From Candidatus Zixiibacteriota bacterium (GTDB taxonomy: Bacteria; Zixibacteria; MSB-5A5; GN15; FEB-12), in NCBI GenBank assembly GCA_028289585.1, contig JANQPI010000023.1, positions 1-63,457 of the forward strand: a stretch of 63,457 nt of DNA. The letters run 5' to 3'. Positions 32,637 to 40,720 of the stretch are shown piece by piece (position 1 is the first letter of the stretch; the number at the start of each line of letters is the position of its first letter). A model generated the notes under the pieces. That model did no database searches, had not been told where the DNA came from, and saw nothing but the letters and a program-made list of their open reading frames with translations. The position numbers were made by a program, and so were the translations under genes.

Positions 32637-33245
32637 TTGTCGCAACCCAAAAGCTTTCAAGACATGATCCGCTACCTGCCATTTATTTGGAAGGGCAGCG
32701 AGCCACTGGTACCCCGTGGGTTGGCGAGAGTGGTAGACCCAGGGCTGGAGACAGATGATCGTGGGAATTTTCTACTGACGCTAGATAAGATTTCTGACAC
32801 CGAGTTCTCCCGTCTGATTGTAGTCAATGGACCCACCGAGGTGCAGCCGGAGGCCAAGAGCGTTTGCACGATGGATTCCCCGGTGGTGGTGGCCACCCAT
32901 GGTGTTCCCGAGATGGGGCAGCCATACGGACCCAGGGCTACGGATGCCCTTGCCGAGAAAGGGCGGCAAGGCTTTACGTGCATCGCCCCGATACCCGGCG
33001 GCATTGAGATGGGGCTGCTGATGCGGGACCCAGTCATGCACGTTGTGGGCAAGATGAAAAACGGCATCTCTGCGCTAAGCGCCGTGGACACCATGGAGGT
33101 CCGCAAAGGGTTGAGTTCGACCGTGGAGGGTGAGATCGAGGATGTCACCTTGCTGTGGGCCGGAGAGGTCACGGACGAGGAGTGGGTCATCGCCTCGTTT
33201 CTCGATCGCTGGAGACTCACGGGGGCCGGGTGCGACAACCCGTAG
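32637..33245 (+). CDS. Tail-associated structural protein
   Basis: A 202-residue protein starting at TTG 32637 directly after the previous stop. It is beta-rich with a C-terminal segment of strands and an amphipathic helix. Its place in the tail-tip cluster suggests a baseplate component. No family was recognised. Confidence 0.55.
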   Translation: MSQPKSFQDMIRYLPFIWKGSEPLVPRGLARVVDPGLETDDRGNFLLTLDKISDTEFSRLIVVNGPTEVQPEAKSVCTMDSPVVVATHGVPEMGQPYGPRATDALAEKGRQGFTCIAPIPGGIEMGLLMRDPVMHVVGKMKNGISALSAVDTMEVRKGLSSTVEGEIEDVTLLWAGEVTDEEWVIASFLDRWRLTGAGCDNP

Positions 33246-33252
33246 GGTCGAT

Positions 33253-34308
33253 ATGCCAAACGTCAATCGATGGTCATTCTGTCCTGGCCCCAACTGTTGC
33301 ATTCCACCGGGGGAAGGCGGGCGGTGTGTGGCGTGCAGCAACGGCAACGTAAAGTACAAGCCGCAGCTCTACTATGATCTAGGTGGCAGCGAGGTTATTC
33401 AGAACGCCCCCTACTGCCCCGATGAGCCGGGCTGGGACTGCGACGATCTTTACAAGGCCCCGAAGTATCTCAAGCTGACGATCGCAAACGTGGCGGATGG
33501 AGATGGGTCGGATGACCCGGTGCATGACATTAGGTTCCACAACTGCGCGTCCGTGCTCAATGGGGTGCATTACCTGGAGAACTGCTGGGGCAGGCTCCCC
33601 GAGTATGAGCCATGGTTCACGACGCCGCACAACGATGGGGATGGGTGTTTTTGGAGTAGCTACATCGACCCGCTATGCACCGGAGAGTGTCAGGACGATT
33701 GGGCGGACAATCACTGCTTCTCACTACCAACCAACACGCCATTCCTGAGAGAGTACGTCTCCTGTAGGCCGAACAAGATTACAGCCTTCGTTGTTGGAGG
33801 CTTCGATCAGTTCGGAATGAGGCAATACTCCTATAACAGGTACCGCATGATGTGGTGGATCACGATCTCCAACACATTGAAGTTTATACGCTCCCCAGAA
33901 GGTGAGCCGGGTTACGACTGGGCGGGAGATGAGCCGGAGTACATACCCTGTCAGGCTGGAGGCACGATTCCGGCCCAGACTTGGTATCACCACATATTAC
34001 AAGAGACAGCAGCCCCAGAAACACCCAACGGAACGCGATACGCCCACTTCGATCCGGCGATTGGGTACACCGAGGCCCCAGGCGTGCCGGGCCACTTCAA
34101 TACCCCGGTTTTTCATGGGGTCCAGGACAATGGACTCTACACGTACAACAAGTTTGCTGACTGCGCGAACATCGACGAGTCCGGCTTCCCGATGAATGGA
34201 TACGCCCAATACCCAGACCCTCCGCTCTCGTTTAAGTGGCAGAACTACTATTGCGACTACTCCAGCACAACCTTTGCGATTGAGGCGGCGGACAGCCTGC
34301 CAAGCTGA
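33253..34308 (+). CDS. Cysteine-rich virion protein
   Basis: A 351-residue protein with about 20 cysteines, many Trp, Tyr and Pro, and a compact opening (CPGPNCCIPPGEGGRCVAC). This composition suggests disulphide bonds or several metal sites and an extracellular, tail-tip location. ATG 33253 follows AGGGTCG. It overlaps the next gene by one base (TGATG). Confidence 0.6.
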   Translation: MPNVNRWSFCPGPNCCIPPGEGGRCVACSNGNVKYKPQLYYDLGGSEVIQNAPYCPDEPGWDCDDLYKAPKYLKLTIANVADGDGSDDPVHDIRFHNCASVLNGVHYLENCWGRLPEYEPWFTTPHNDGDGCFWSSYIDPLCTGECQDDWADNHCFSLPTNTPFLREYVSCRPNKITAFVVGGFDQFGMRQYSYNRYRMMWWITISNTLKFIRSPEGEPGYDWAGDEPEYIPCQAGGTIPAQTWYHHILQETAAPETPNGTRYAHFDPAIGYTEAPGVPGHFNTPVFHGVQDNGLYTYNKFADCANIDESGFPMNGYAQYPDPPLSFKWQNYYCDYSSTTFAIEAADSLPS

Positions 34309-34922
34309 TGGCCAAGAAGAAACGAAAAAAACGAAAAGACATCCCCCTGTTGCCGCAGCACCTGCCGCCCGAGCGGACGTGCTGGACTCCCTGCCGATGG
34401 ATTGAACGCGATGGCGTCAAGATCAAATGCCGTCGCTGTCGGCGCAAGTATCCACACCCTGACCAGCCACATTGCTACATACCGTGCAAGGTACAGTCTC
34501 CATTCGATGACCTCATGCACAGCCGACACGGGCCCGGTCACATTCTGATGTGGTTGCTGGGGTCGATCGGCCTGCATAGCGAGGCGTGGATAGCGATCCG
34601 CAATCGCTGGTATGACGTTGTGGTCCGTTGGTGGGACACCAAGATCAGGCGGCAGGAGTTCCGGGGCATCCCCGAGGAGAAGTGTGGCTGCTGGGGGCGA
34701 TCGAACTACCTCAACAATCGCTGGTTTCGGGCACTCGATGGAATCTACTGGAGGTCGTTGCGAGCGATTGACGCAGCCAAGCGGTTCACGTACACTATGT
34801 ACGGGGGTGTTGCAGGGACAGGAGATGACGATAAAGGACCAGATGATGCCGAAGAAGAAGTCCGCATCCAAGACCCGTTCCAAGAAGACCAACCGCAAAA
34901 CGCCGCAGCAAGTGTTTTGTGA
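34308..34922 (+). CDS. Basic, cysteine-rich protein at the end of the tail cluster
   Basis: A 204-residue protein starting with KKKRKKRK, followed by four Cys pairs (CWTPC, CRRC, CYIPC, CGC) and a Trp/Arg-rich helical middle; the tail is acidic. It may bind nucleic acid or another Cys-rich tail protein. Its 3' end contains the promoter of the HTH gene at 34846, and the two genes overlap by 77 bases in different frames. Confidence 0.6.
   Translation: MAKKKRKKRKDIPLLPQHLPPERTCWTPCRWIERDGVKIKCRRCRRKYPHPDQPHCYIPCKVQSPFDDLMHSRHGPGHILMWLLGSIGLHSEAWIAIRNRWYDVVVRWWDTKIRRQEFRGIPEEKCGCWGRSNYLNNRWFRALDGIYWRSLRAIDAAKRFTYTMYGGVAGTGDDDKGPDDAEEEVRIQDPFQEDQPQNAAASVL
34768..34802 (+). promoter_or_regulatory. 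Promoter and GTACA-N3-TGTAC operator of the HTH gene
   Basis: TTGACG (34768-34773), a 17-bp spacer and TACACT (34791-34796) form the promoter. The operator GTACA CTA TGTAC spans 34790-34802, and its left arm supplies the -10, as at 8998. It lies inside the preceding gene and would start transcription near 34803, just before the HTH gene, suggesting autoregulation. Confidence 0.75.
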
Positions 34923-35118
34923 GAAGTTCGCCGAAGGTCTGGCCGCACGCATGGAGCGCGAAGGCAAGACGATCAATCAGCTAGCCAGCGAGCTGGGCGT
35001 CAGTGTGAGCACAGTCACGCACTGGCGAAGCGGTCGACGCAGCCCCCTCTTTATTCAGCTATTCGGCCTAGCCAAGGCCCTCAACTGCTCCGTGCAGGCA
35101 CTTTTCCCAAGGAAATAA
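34846..35118 (+). CDS. HTH regulator (Cro/CI type)
   Basis: A 90-residue DNA-binding protein. After a Lys/Ser-rich tail, residues ~27-88 form a lambda-repressor-like HTH: KTINQLASELGVSVSTVTHW, with the second helix TVTHWRSGRR as the recognition helix, then helices 4 and 5. It has no C-terminal oligomerisation or peptidase domain. ATG 34846 (or 34843) follows AAAGGA. Its own promoter carries the class-1 operator, so it is the leading candidate for the protein that binds the GTACA-N3-TGTAC sites. Confidence 0.75.
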   Translation: MPKKKSASKTRSKKTNRKTPQQVFCEKFAEGLAARMEREGKTINQLASELGVSVSTVTHWRSGRRSPLFIQLFGLAKALNCSVQALFPRK

Positions 35119-35131
35119 TCGCAAGATCTGC

Positions 35132-35160
35132 TTGACAACTGATAATACATGGTGTACGAT
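35132..35160 (+). promoter_or_regulatory. Promoter with operator variant ATACA-N3-TGTAC
   Basis: Consensus -35 TTGACA (35132-35137), a 17-bp spacer and -10 TACGAT (35155-35160). The operator arms are ATACA (35145-35149) and TGTAC (35153-35157). It lies right after the HTH gene and would drive the recombination/regulation operon that starts at 35202. Confidence 0.9.
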
Positions 35161-35201
35161 ACGTGCATCAGTTAAGTTTATCCAGTTGCAGGGAGATCAG
35201 A

Positions 35202-35489
35202 ATGTCCAGCGAATACACCGACCGCGAATACCAGCATCTACAGGATGTGACCTCGGAGTTTAACGAGATCGCCAAGGCGGTCAGCGACTCTCAGGAGGTC
35301 AACACGGTTCACGGCCTAGAATTCCGCGACATCTCCGACCAGGACGGTGTCGAGTTTGCCGAGGTCTTCATCGAGGCTCATTATGACGTGAGCCACGGGC
35401 CCGAAGGTCTGGCAGCAGTGCTCCGCAGCATTGCCGACGACATCGATCGTCACGCCAATGAGGCCAGGAAGGCGGACGCTGGTGTCTGA
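35202..35489 (+). CDS. Hypothetical protein
   Basis: A 95-residue acidic protein starting at ATG 35202 with GGGAG upstream; first gene of the transcript from the consensus promoter at 35132. It is helical at both ends with a central beta hairpin. It overlaps the next gene by eight bases. Function unknown. Confidence 0.6.
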   Translation: MSSEYTDREYQHLQDVTSEFNEIAKAVSDSQEVNTVHGLEFRDISDQDGVEFAEVFIEAHYDVSHGPEGLAAVLRSIADDIDRHANEARKADAGV

Positions 35490-35955
35490 TTTCAAGTTCA
35501 TGCCAGACGACGAATCGACAGAAGCTCCGGAGGCTCCTCCGGAGCCGTCGATCGATCAGATCGCCTCGCGGATCTACCAACTCAACGAACAGATCGGCGA
35601 GCTATGCGATCAGCGGAACGCACTCCAGCAGCTACTAATTAACAAGCGAGACCCCGAAGGACCCAACACGCAGCGGATACGTGGCAAGGAGTGGGAGGCG
35701 GTTACGGCTGGAGGTCCTGTGAAGTATAGAAACAGCGAGCTTGTCGACCTCTGGAACGACTATCCACAGTTTCGAGGCGAGTGTCTCAAGATCGGCGAGA
35801 TCAAGGTTTCTCAGAAAGATGCCGACATATTGATCCGCACCGAAACCGACGACGAGAAGCTAGCCGAGTTTATCGCCATCCTGGAAGGTGCTAGGCTTGG
35901 ACGCACTGGCAAACCTTCGGTCAAGGTGTCCCTGGTAGAGAAGGGCGGCAAGTGA
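35482..35955 (+). CDS. Hypothetical protein upstream of Rad52-like gene
   Basis: A 157-residue protein starting at GTG 35482 with GGAAGG upstream. After an acidic Pro/Glu stretch, residues ~25-60 form a coiled-coil helix, and the rest is mixed alpha/beta. It overlaps the next gene by one base. Tight coupling to a single-strand annealing protein suggests a partner in recombination, but no family was recognised. Confidence 0.55.
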   Translation: MSDFKFMPDDESTEAPEAPPEPSIDQIASRIYQLNEQIGELCDQRNALQQLLINKRDPEGPNTQRIRGKEWEAVTAGGPVKYRNSELVDLWNDYPQFRGECLKIGEIKVSQKDADILIRTETDDEKLAEFIAILEGARLGRTGKPSVKVSLVEKGGK

Positions 35956-36944
35956 TGGAAAACATACTCAGGCCAGACTTGTCCAAGCTACTGGAGCCAT
36001 TCCATCACTCGGAATTGGAGTGGAGGATCGGCCACGGTGCGATCGGCAGCGACGGCAAGCCATGGGCCATCGCACTACCGTATGTGACCAACCGCTGCGT
36101 CCAGAAGCGACTGGACGCGGTGGTGCTTCCGGAGAACTGGCGGACGGAGTTTCATCCGGTCAGACTTGGCGATGAGAAGAACCGGCAAGGCTTCATGTGT
36201 ACGCTGTACATCCGCATCGATGGCGAGTGGATTGGCAAAACGGACGGCGCTAGCTGCACGGGTGTGGAGCCGATCAAGGGCGGCATCTCGGATGCTCAGA
36301 AGCGGGCGGCGGCGGAGTGGGGTGTCGGTCGGTACCTGTACTGGCTTCCCGACATGTGGGCCAACTTCACCAAAGAGCGACAGGGGAAGTATACCTGCCT
36401 GTTGAAGAAAAACCCCAAAGACAAAAACGAGAGGCCGCAACGTTTCTGGTGGAATCCGCCACGCATCACGGAGAACTGGGCCAACCCAATCGGCGATGGA
36501 ATGCCGCCGGAGGGAGAGGGAGACCGAGACGGGCAGGCATCCGGACCCAACTCCAACGGGGAGACCATTGACGAGCAGTACACGCGATGCAAGGCACACA
36601 TCAGCACGTTGACCGACCTTGAGGGACTAGACAAGCTGGAAAAGTGGATCGCCGACCAGAGCAAGTTCTCCGATGATCGCAAGAGCTACCTCCGCAAATC
36701 CATCAAAGGCCAGCGGAATCGAATCAAGGAAGGCGAGAAGAACCGTCCATCCATGTCCGTGTACGACAAGTGCAAGCATCGCATCGAGGAGCTACGAACA
36801 CTGGAGGAACTCCAGGCGGCGGAGGATTGGATCGAAGGCTCCAACGATCTTGATGCGGACCAGAAGCAATACCTCAAGGAGATCGCCCTCCCCGAGAAGC
36901 TAAGGAAGATTGAGGAAGGCGAAGCCCAGCAAGCGAACGCATAG
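35955..36944 (+). CDS. Rad52-like single-strand annealing protein
   Basis: Rad52-type phage annealases (Sak group) coat single-stranded DNA and anneal complementary strands in recombination-dependent replication. Residues ~5-135 carry the family pattern: LEPFHHSELEWRI, ALPYVTNRCVQKRLDAV, PENWRTEF, IRIDGEWIGKTDGA, and GGISDAQKRAAAEWGVGRYLYWL. The remaining ~190 residues are charged, helical and probably contact partners. At 329 residues it is long for the family. ATG 35955 overlaps the preceding stop. Confidence 0.85.
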   Translation: MENILRPDLSKLLEPFHHSELEWRIGHGAIGSDGKPWAIALPYVTNRCVQKRLDAVVLPENWRTEFHPVRLGDEKNRQGFMCTLYIRIDGEWIGKTDGASCTGVEPIKGGISDAQKRAAAEWGVGRYLYWLPDMWANFTKERQGKYTCLLKKNPKDKNERPQRFWWNPPRITENWANPIGDGMPPEGEGDRDGQASGPNSNGETIDEQYTRCKAHISTLTDLEGLDKLEKWIADQSKFSDDRKSYLRKSIKGQRNRIKEGEKNRPSMSVYDKCKHRIEELRTLEELQAAEDWIEGSNDLDADQKQYLKEIALPEKLRKIEEGEAQQANA

Positions 36945-36984
36945 TGCGAACGCATAACCTTTACCACTGACACCAGGAGGAATC

Positions 36985-37293
36985 ATGGCAACAGCCAGCA
37001 CATCAGACCGAGTCAAGGCCGCAGAGGCTGCGAAGGAGAAGAAGGAAGCCGAGGCGGCGGAGAGCCAAGGCAAGGAAGTGGCGGCACCCACCGAGTTGAC
37101 CGTGAATGTTGGCCAGGAGCTAATCATCAAGGTCCAAGACGGCGGAACCATGCAGGGAACGATTATACTTGCTCCCGGTGGCAAGGTTTCGTTGATGCTT
37201 CCCAATCACAAGAAGCGACCGGAGGCCATGCTGTCGTTTGAAAAGGCAAGCACTTCGATGGAGTATGCGGCGTCCATGATGCGGGGGGCCTAG
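36985..37293 (+). CDS. Hypothetical protein with helical tail and small beta domain
   Basis: A 102-residue protein. An Ala/Glu/Lys-rich helical tail (1-36) is followed by a compact beta domain and a short helix. ATG 36985 has AGGAGGAA upstream and follows the TAACCTTTACCACT element. A helper of the upstream annealing protein is possible but unproven. Confidence 0.6.
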   Translation: MATASTSDRVKAAEAAKEKKEAEAAESQGKEVAAPTELTVNVGQELIIKVQDGGTMQGTIILAPGGKVSLMLPNHKKRPEAMLSFEKASTSMEYAASMMRGA

Positions 37294-37313
37294 AAACTTT
37301 CCGAGAATTTTCT

Positions 37314-37329
37314 TTACATCATGTACGAT
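37314..37329 (+). promoter_or_regulatory. Operator variant TTACA-N3-TGTAC with -10 TACGAT
   Basis: The inverted repeat TTACA TCA TGTAC (37314-37326) ends in the same TACGAT -10 (37324-37329) seen at the other class-1 promoters. No good -35 is present at 16-18 bp, so the promoter is weak or needs activation. The next gene starts at 37368. Confidence 0.6.
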
Positions 37330-37367
37330 TGCCGATAGGCTTACTTCGCGAGTTTGAGATTTAAGGC

Positions 37368-37613
37368 ATGGTCAACAAGGGAAACCGAGTCGGCGATTTA
37401 GGCGGAACCAAACCGGATGGTGTAAGCCGGATGGAGCATCGCCTGTACTTGGTCGGTTGCATTGCCACGGGGCTGCTCGCTGGATGCGGGCCACACGTAG
37501 CGACGCTATCAGAAGAGGATGGGGTAAGGCTTCGTGAGATGACACCACAGGAGTTCGCTAAAGTGGTCGTCCATCGAGCCGATGCGATCCTCGGGGAGTT
37601 ACGGGACGGTTAG
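37368..37613 (+). CDS. Small lipoprotein
   Basis: Up to 81 residues. The segment MEHRLYLVGCIATGLLAGC (from residue 22) is a classic lipoprotein signal with lipobox LLAGC, so the true start may be ATG 37431, although its ribosome site is poor; ATG 37368 has a modest AAGG. The mature part is ~40 residues, helical. It would be anchored in the host envelope; a role in superinfection exclusion is a typical possibility. Confidence 0.6.
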   Translation: MVNKGNRVGDLGGTKPDGVSRMEHRLYLVGCIATGLLAGCGPHVATLSEEDGVRLREMTPQEFAKVVVHRADAILGELRDG

Positions 37614-37623
37614 GAGGCTAATG

Positions 37624-37698
37624 CCGGAGGGTGGTGGTCGTTTCGCCTTGGGCTTGTGATGTTTTTGCCCCGCATTGCAGCCCGCCCTCCGGTCTTTT
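37624..37698 (+). terminator. Possible terminator or leader hairpin before the LexA-like gene
   Basis: CCGGAGGG (37624-37631) pairs with CCCTCCGG (37685-37692), followed by TCTTTTT. The loop is long (53 bases), so efficiency is uncertain. It lies 11 bases before the LexA-like start codon, echoing other terminators placed just before genes here. Confidence 0.5.
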
Positions 37699-37708
37699 TG
37701 GAGACACC

Positions 37709-38092
37709 ATGAAGGCGCTCACGAACAGGCAAAAAGAGATCCTGGACTACATCAGGTGGACAATCGGTGCTTATGGGTATCCGCCTACCGTCCGCGAGAT
37801 CGGGGCCAGATTCAAGATCAACTCACCTAACGGCGTCAACCGTCATTTGCACGCACTGAGGGCCAAGGGTTTCGTCGAGTGGGAACCGTACAAGAACCGA
37901 ACACTAAAAGTCATCAACCCAGACCCGCCGATCCGCGGGCCAGTTAAGGTCATCGAAAAGCCGCACGTCCATTATGCCACGCTGCTGCGGGTTGACGACG
38001 AAGAGGAGCTTGGATTGATATCGGCACACATTGACCGAGCGCAAAGCCTCCAGTACGTGGCAGATCTCATTAATCGAGACCAGGGATTTTAG
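37709..38092 (+). CDS. LexA-like winged-helix DNA-binding protein
   Basis: A 127-residue protein. Residues 1-70 match the LexA DNA-binding domain: LTNRQKEILDYIRWTI, YPPTVREIGARFKINSPNGVNRHLHALRAKGFVEW. The LexA self-cleaving peptidase domain is absent; the last 55 residues are an unrelated short alpha/beta region. It probably regulates phage or host (SOS-type) promoters without autocleavage. ATG 37709 has GGAGA upstream. Confidence 0.85.
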   Translation: MKALTNRQKEILDYIRWTIGAYGYPPTVREIGARFKINSPNGVNRHLHALRAKGFVEWEPYKNRTLKVINPDPPIRGPVKVIEKPHVHYATLLRVDDEEELGLISAHIDRAQSLQYVADLINRDQGF

Positions 38093-38093
38093 G

Positions 38094-38474
38094 ATGTCGA
38101 AGCTGATCGAACTAGAAAGCTCAAGAAGCGACTTCCATGCACATGCTAACATCGTGCAGGAAGACTACAGCCACGCCGCGCCGTTCTTCTACAACCCCCG
38201 AGGAATCCTTGCTCACCGGGTCCGTTCATTGTTCATGCTGGAGAACCAGTTCGGGCGGTGGTGGATCATCGAGTATTGGTGCGGCAACAGCGGCAGATCT
38301 TACGACATCCAGGAAGATCTATTGTTTGACCCCGGCGAGCGGCTGGTCTGCAAGCGATGCGAGGACATGGCTACACAAAAAGGAAAGCCGTCCAGTAGCA
38401 CGCTAGCTGGTCGCCACGTCTGTACAGGCGTATGTCGTCCGGTTAATGTGTGTTGCCCCAACGAAAGCAATTAG
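38094..38474 (+). CDS. Hypothetical protein with Cys cluster
   Basis: A 126-residue protein starting at ATG 38094. The middle (RWWIIEYWCGNSGRSYDI) is Trp-rich. The cysteines (CKRC, and a C-terminal cluster of four) could bind zinc. It lies between the LexA-like gene and the methyltransferase. Function unknown. Confidence 0.6.
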   Translation: MSKLIELESSRSDFHAHANIVQEDYSHAAPFFYNPRGILAHRVRSLFMLENQFGRWWIIEYWCGNSGRSYDIQEDLLFDPGERLVCKRCEDMATQKGKPSSSTLAGRHVCTGVCRPVNVCCPNESN

Positions 38475-38492
38475 AACACGAGGCCACCCCCA

Positions 38493-39374
38493 ATGCCTTC
38501 TGACATGGAAGTCGTCCAGTCCGACGCGCTCTCCTGGCTTAAGAGTCAGCCAGACGATTCCATCGATCTCTTGATGGGGTCCCCTCCTTACGAAGATCGT
38601 AGAACCTACGGCCTGGAGCTTTCCCGCAAGGGTGAGGAGTGGGTCTCTTGGATGTTCGAGCTATGGCTAGAGATGGACCGAGTCTGCAAGGGATTGGTGG
38701 TTCAGGTGGTCGAAGGATTCACCAAGGGTTTTCGTTATTCATCGACCCCGATGTTGCTCCATGCCGATCTCATTCGGGCCGGGGTCTCGATGCGAAAGCC
38801 TGCCGTCTTTTTCCGCTACGGCGTACCCGGTTCGGGCGGGACTGATTTCTGGCGGAACGATTGGGAGTATTGCCTCTGCTCATCCAAAGGCAAACTCCCC
38901 TGGTCGGACAACACGGCCAGCGGAGAGGCTCCCGTCTATGGCCCTGGTGGCAACATCAGCAATCGCATGCAGGATGGCTCCAGGTACGACAAGGCATACA
39001 AGGCCCCCGAGGTCGCCAACCCAGGCAACGTGCTGCGATGCAAGGTGGGTGGCGGCCACATGGGCTCGAAGCTGGCCACCGACAAGAACGAGGCTCCATA
39101 CCCAGAGAGACTCGTGGAGCCGTTTGTGGTGTCATTCTGTCCGCCTGGAGGGATTGTGGCGGATGTGTTCAGCGGCAGCGGCACGACTGCCGTGGTGGCC
39201 CTGCGTTACGGTCGCAAGTTTCGCGGGTGCGATCTGAGGCAGTCGCAGGTGGAGGCCACCAAGCTGCGGTGCCAGAGCGTGCAGAAGGAATTATTTACAG
39301 GGGAAGACAGGCCCAAAAGAACAGAGCCTCTGTTCAGCATCAATCGGAGTAAGTCGCAACAGGAACTATTCTAA
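38493..39374 (+). CDS. DNA methyltransferase (beta class, SPPY type)
   Basis: A 293-residue S-adenosylmethionine-dependent DNA methyltransferase. The catalytic motif IV, SPPY (30-33), comes first, and the cofactor motif I, DVFSGSGTT, comes near the C-terminus: the circular order of beta-class enzymes. SPPY (rather than D/NPPY) suggests N4-cytosine methylation. No restriction endonuclease partner is adjacent, so it is an orphan enzyme, probably protecting phage DNA from host restriction. ATG 38493 was chosen. Confidence 0.9.
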   Translation: MPSDMEVVQSDALSWLKSQPDDSIDLLMGSPPYEDRRTYGLELSRKGEEWVSWMFELWLEMDRVCKGLVVQVVEGFTKGFRYSSTPMLLHADLIRAGVSMRKPAVFFRYGVPGSGGTDFWRNDWEYCLCSSKGKLPWSDNTASGEAPVYGPGGNISNRMQDGSRYDKAYKAPEVANPGNVLRCKVGGGHMGSKLATDKNEAPYPERLVEPFVVSFCPPGGIVADVFSGSGTTAVVALRYGRKFRGCDLRQSQVEATKLRCQSVQKELFTGEDRPKRTEPLFSINRSKSQQELF

Positions 39375-39386
39375 GGAGCCTACAAG

Positions 39387-40256
39387 ATGTCGGCAGGTGA
39401 GGGAGTATCGATCTACAAGCTGAGTATCGCGGACATCGATCTAGATTCTGCGATGGTACGACACAAGGTTGACAATGGAACGGTCGACGATTATTTCCGG
39501 GCACTCAAGGCGGGGGAGGAGTTACCCGAGGGCCATGTCTTTGAGGACCCAGAAACCAATGAGGTCTTCCTAGCGGACGGCAGGCATCGCATTGAGGCAA
39601 GGATTAACTTCAATGAGACCGAGATCGCCATGCACGTCCACAAGGGCACCCTGGACGATGCGATCTGGTTTGCGACTCAGGCAGCCAAGCGGCACGGCCT
39701 CCGGATGACAAAAAGCGATAAACGCAAGGCGGTCAATCGTGCCTGGGACTGCTCGCGCGGCAAGGGGCTGTCCGCCCGAAAGATAGCCGAGCACTGCGGG
39801 GTATCGCATACCTTTGCACGCGCCATCCAAAAGGAGCGGCAGGAGAAGGAGGAGCGTGCCAAGCGCAAGCCGTCCGACTCCGAGCCATCGGCGGAGAACG
39901 TAACCGCCGACGATGTCGAGCAAGAAGAGGAACCGGAAGTCTTGGTCGACAAGTACGATGTCGAGATCCCCGAGCATGCGTTGGGGGTGTTCGCCCTGAT
40001 CCCAGAATGGGAGGCGGTCTATAAGGAGATCGGTGCCTGCATCAGCAAGATCAACGCACTGGCCTCCGGAGAGTCCGGCCAGCACTTCGACAAGACCTCC
40101 TGCATTGCGTCGCTGCGTAACGCACGCAACTCCATCAACCAGCGGATGCCGCACGCCGTCTGTCCCTACTGCCTGGGTAGGCGAAGCAACTGCAAGGCGT
40201 GTCACGGCCTGGGGTACGTCGACAAACTGGTCTACAAGCAAGCCCCCAAGGATTAG
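39387..40256 (+). CDS. ParB/Srx-domain protein with HTH and zinc ribbon
   Basis: A 289-residue protein. Residues ~5-95 hold a ParB-type nuclease/CTPase-like domain with the box LADGRHRIEA. Residues ~125-150 (LSARKIAEHCGVSHTFARAIQKE) form a ParB-like HTH. A charged linker follows and the C-terminus holds a CPYC/CKAC zinc ribbon. It may aid DNA replication, partition or regulation. No ParA is present, so a full partition system is unlikely. ATG 39387 has AAGGAG upstream. Confidence 0.8.
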   Translation: MSAGEGVSIYKLSIADIDLDSAMVRHKVDNGTVDDYFRALKAGEELPEGHVFEDPETNEVFLADGRHRIEARINFNETEIAMHVHKGTLDDAIWFATQAAKRHGLRMTKSDKRKAVNRAWDCSRGKGLSARKIAEHCGVSHTFARAIQKERQEKEERAKRKPSDSEPSAENVTADDVEQEEEPEVLVDKYDVEIPEHALGVFALIPEWEAVYKEIGACISKINALASGESGQHFDKTSCIASLRNARNSINQRMPHAVCPYCLGRRSNCKACHGLGYVDKLVYKQAPKD

Positions 40257-40258
40257 TG

Positions 40259-40720
40259 ATGTACTACACGATTTTCGGCCTGTGCCCACGCGACGACATC
40301 ACCTTAGGCGCTCATGGCTTTATGATTGCCTTGTCTCCGGAATTCAAAGAGGCGGCTGCGCGTAGCGGGATCGGGCAAGAGAGGGTTGACGAGGACCTGG
40401 ACGCCCTCCATCGAAAGTGGCTGGATGCCTGTGGGTACGACAGTCTGTGGACGCCAGACGATTTTGACCTCGACGAATCAGGGAACCCGAAAACCGAATA
40501 TCTGTACGGTCGCGACGCCATCCTAGCCAAGTGGGGAGAGTGGGGCGTGGAGCACATTAGCATCCCTGGGAACGCTTGCGGATTGGATATCGACCGAGGC
40601 ATCGACGGCATGACCCTTGCGCCACACAACGTCGACTCCTGGAAGCAAAAGAATCTCCTCCTGATCGTGTTCACGCACTTTGCCTATCTGATCGAGCTAC
40701 TTGGAACGGACCGTCGCTGA
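40259..40720 (+). CDS. Hypothetical protein
   Basis: A 153-residue protein starting at ATG 40259 right after the ParB-like stop. It opens with MYYTIFGLCPRDDI, continues with acidic helices, and contains a WTPDDFDLDESGN loop that could bind a metal ion. It ends in a TGATG overlap. Function unknown. Confidence 0.6.
   Translation: MYYTIFGLCPRDDITLGAHGFMIALSPEFKEAAARSGIGQERVDEDLDALHRKWLDACGYDSLWTPDDFDLDESGNPKTEYLYGRDAILAKWGEWGVEHISIPGNACGLDIDRGIDGMTLAPHNVDSWKQKNLLLIVFTHFAYLIELLGTDRR

Noticed and set aside
39387-40256. A complete ParAB partition system
   Set aside because: The ParB-like protein has no ParA neighbour and no array of parS-like repeats was seen nearby.
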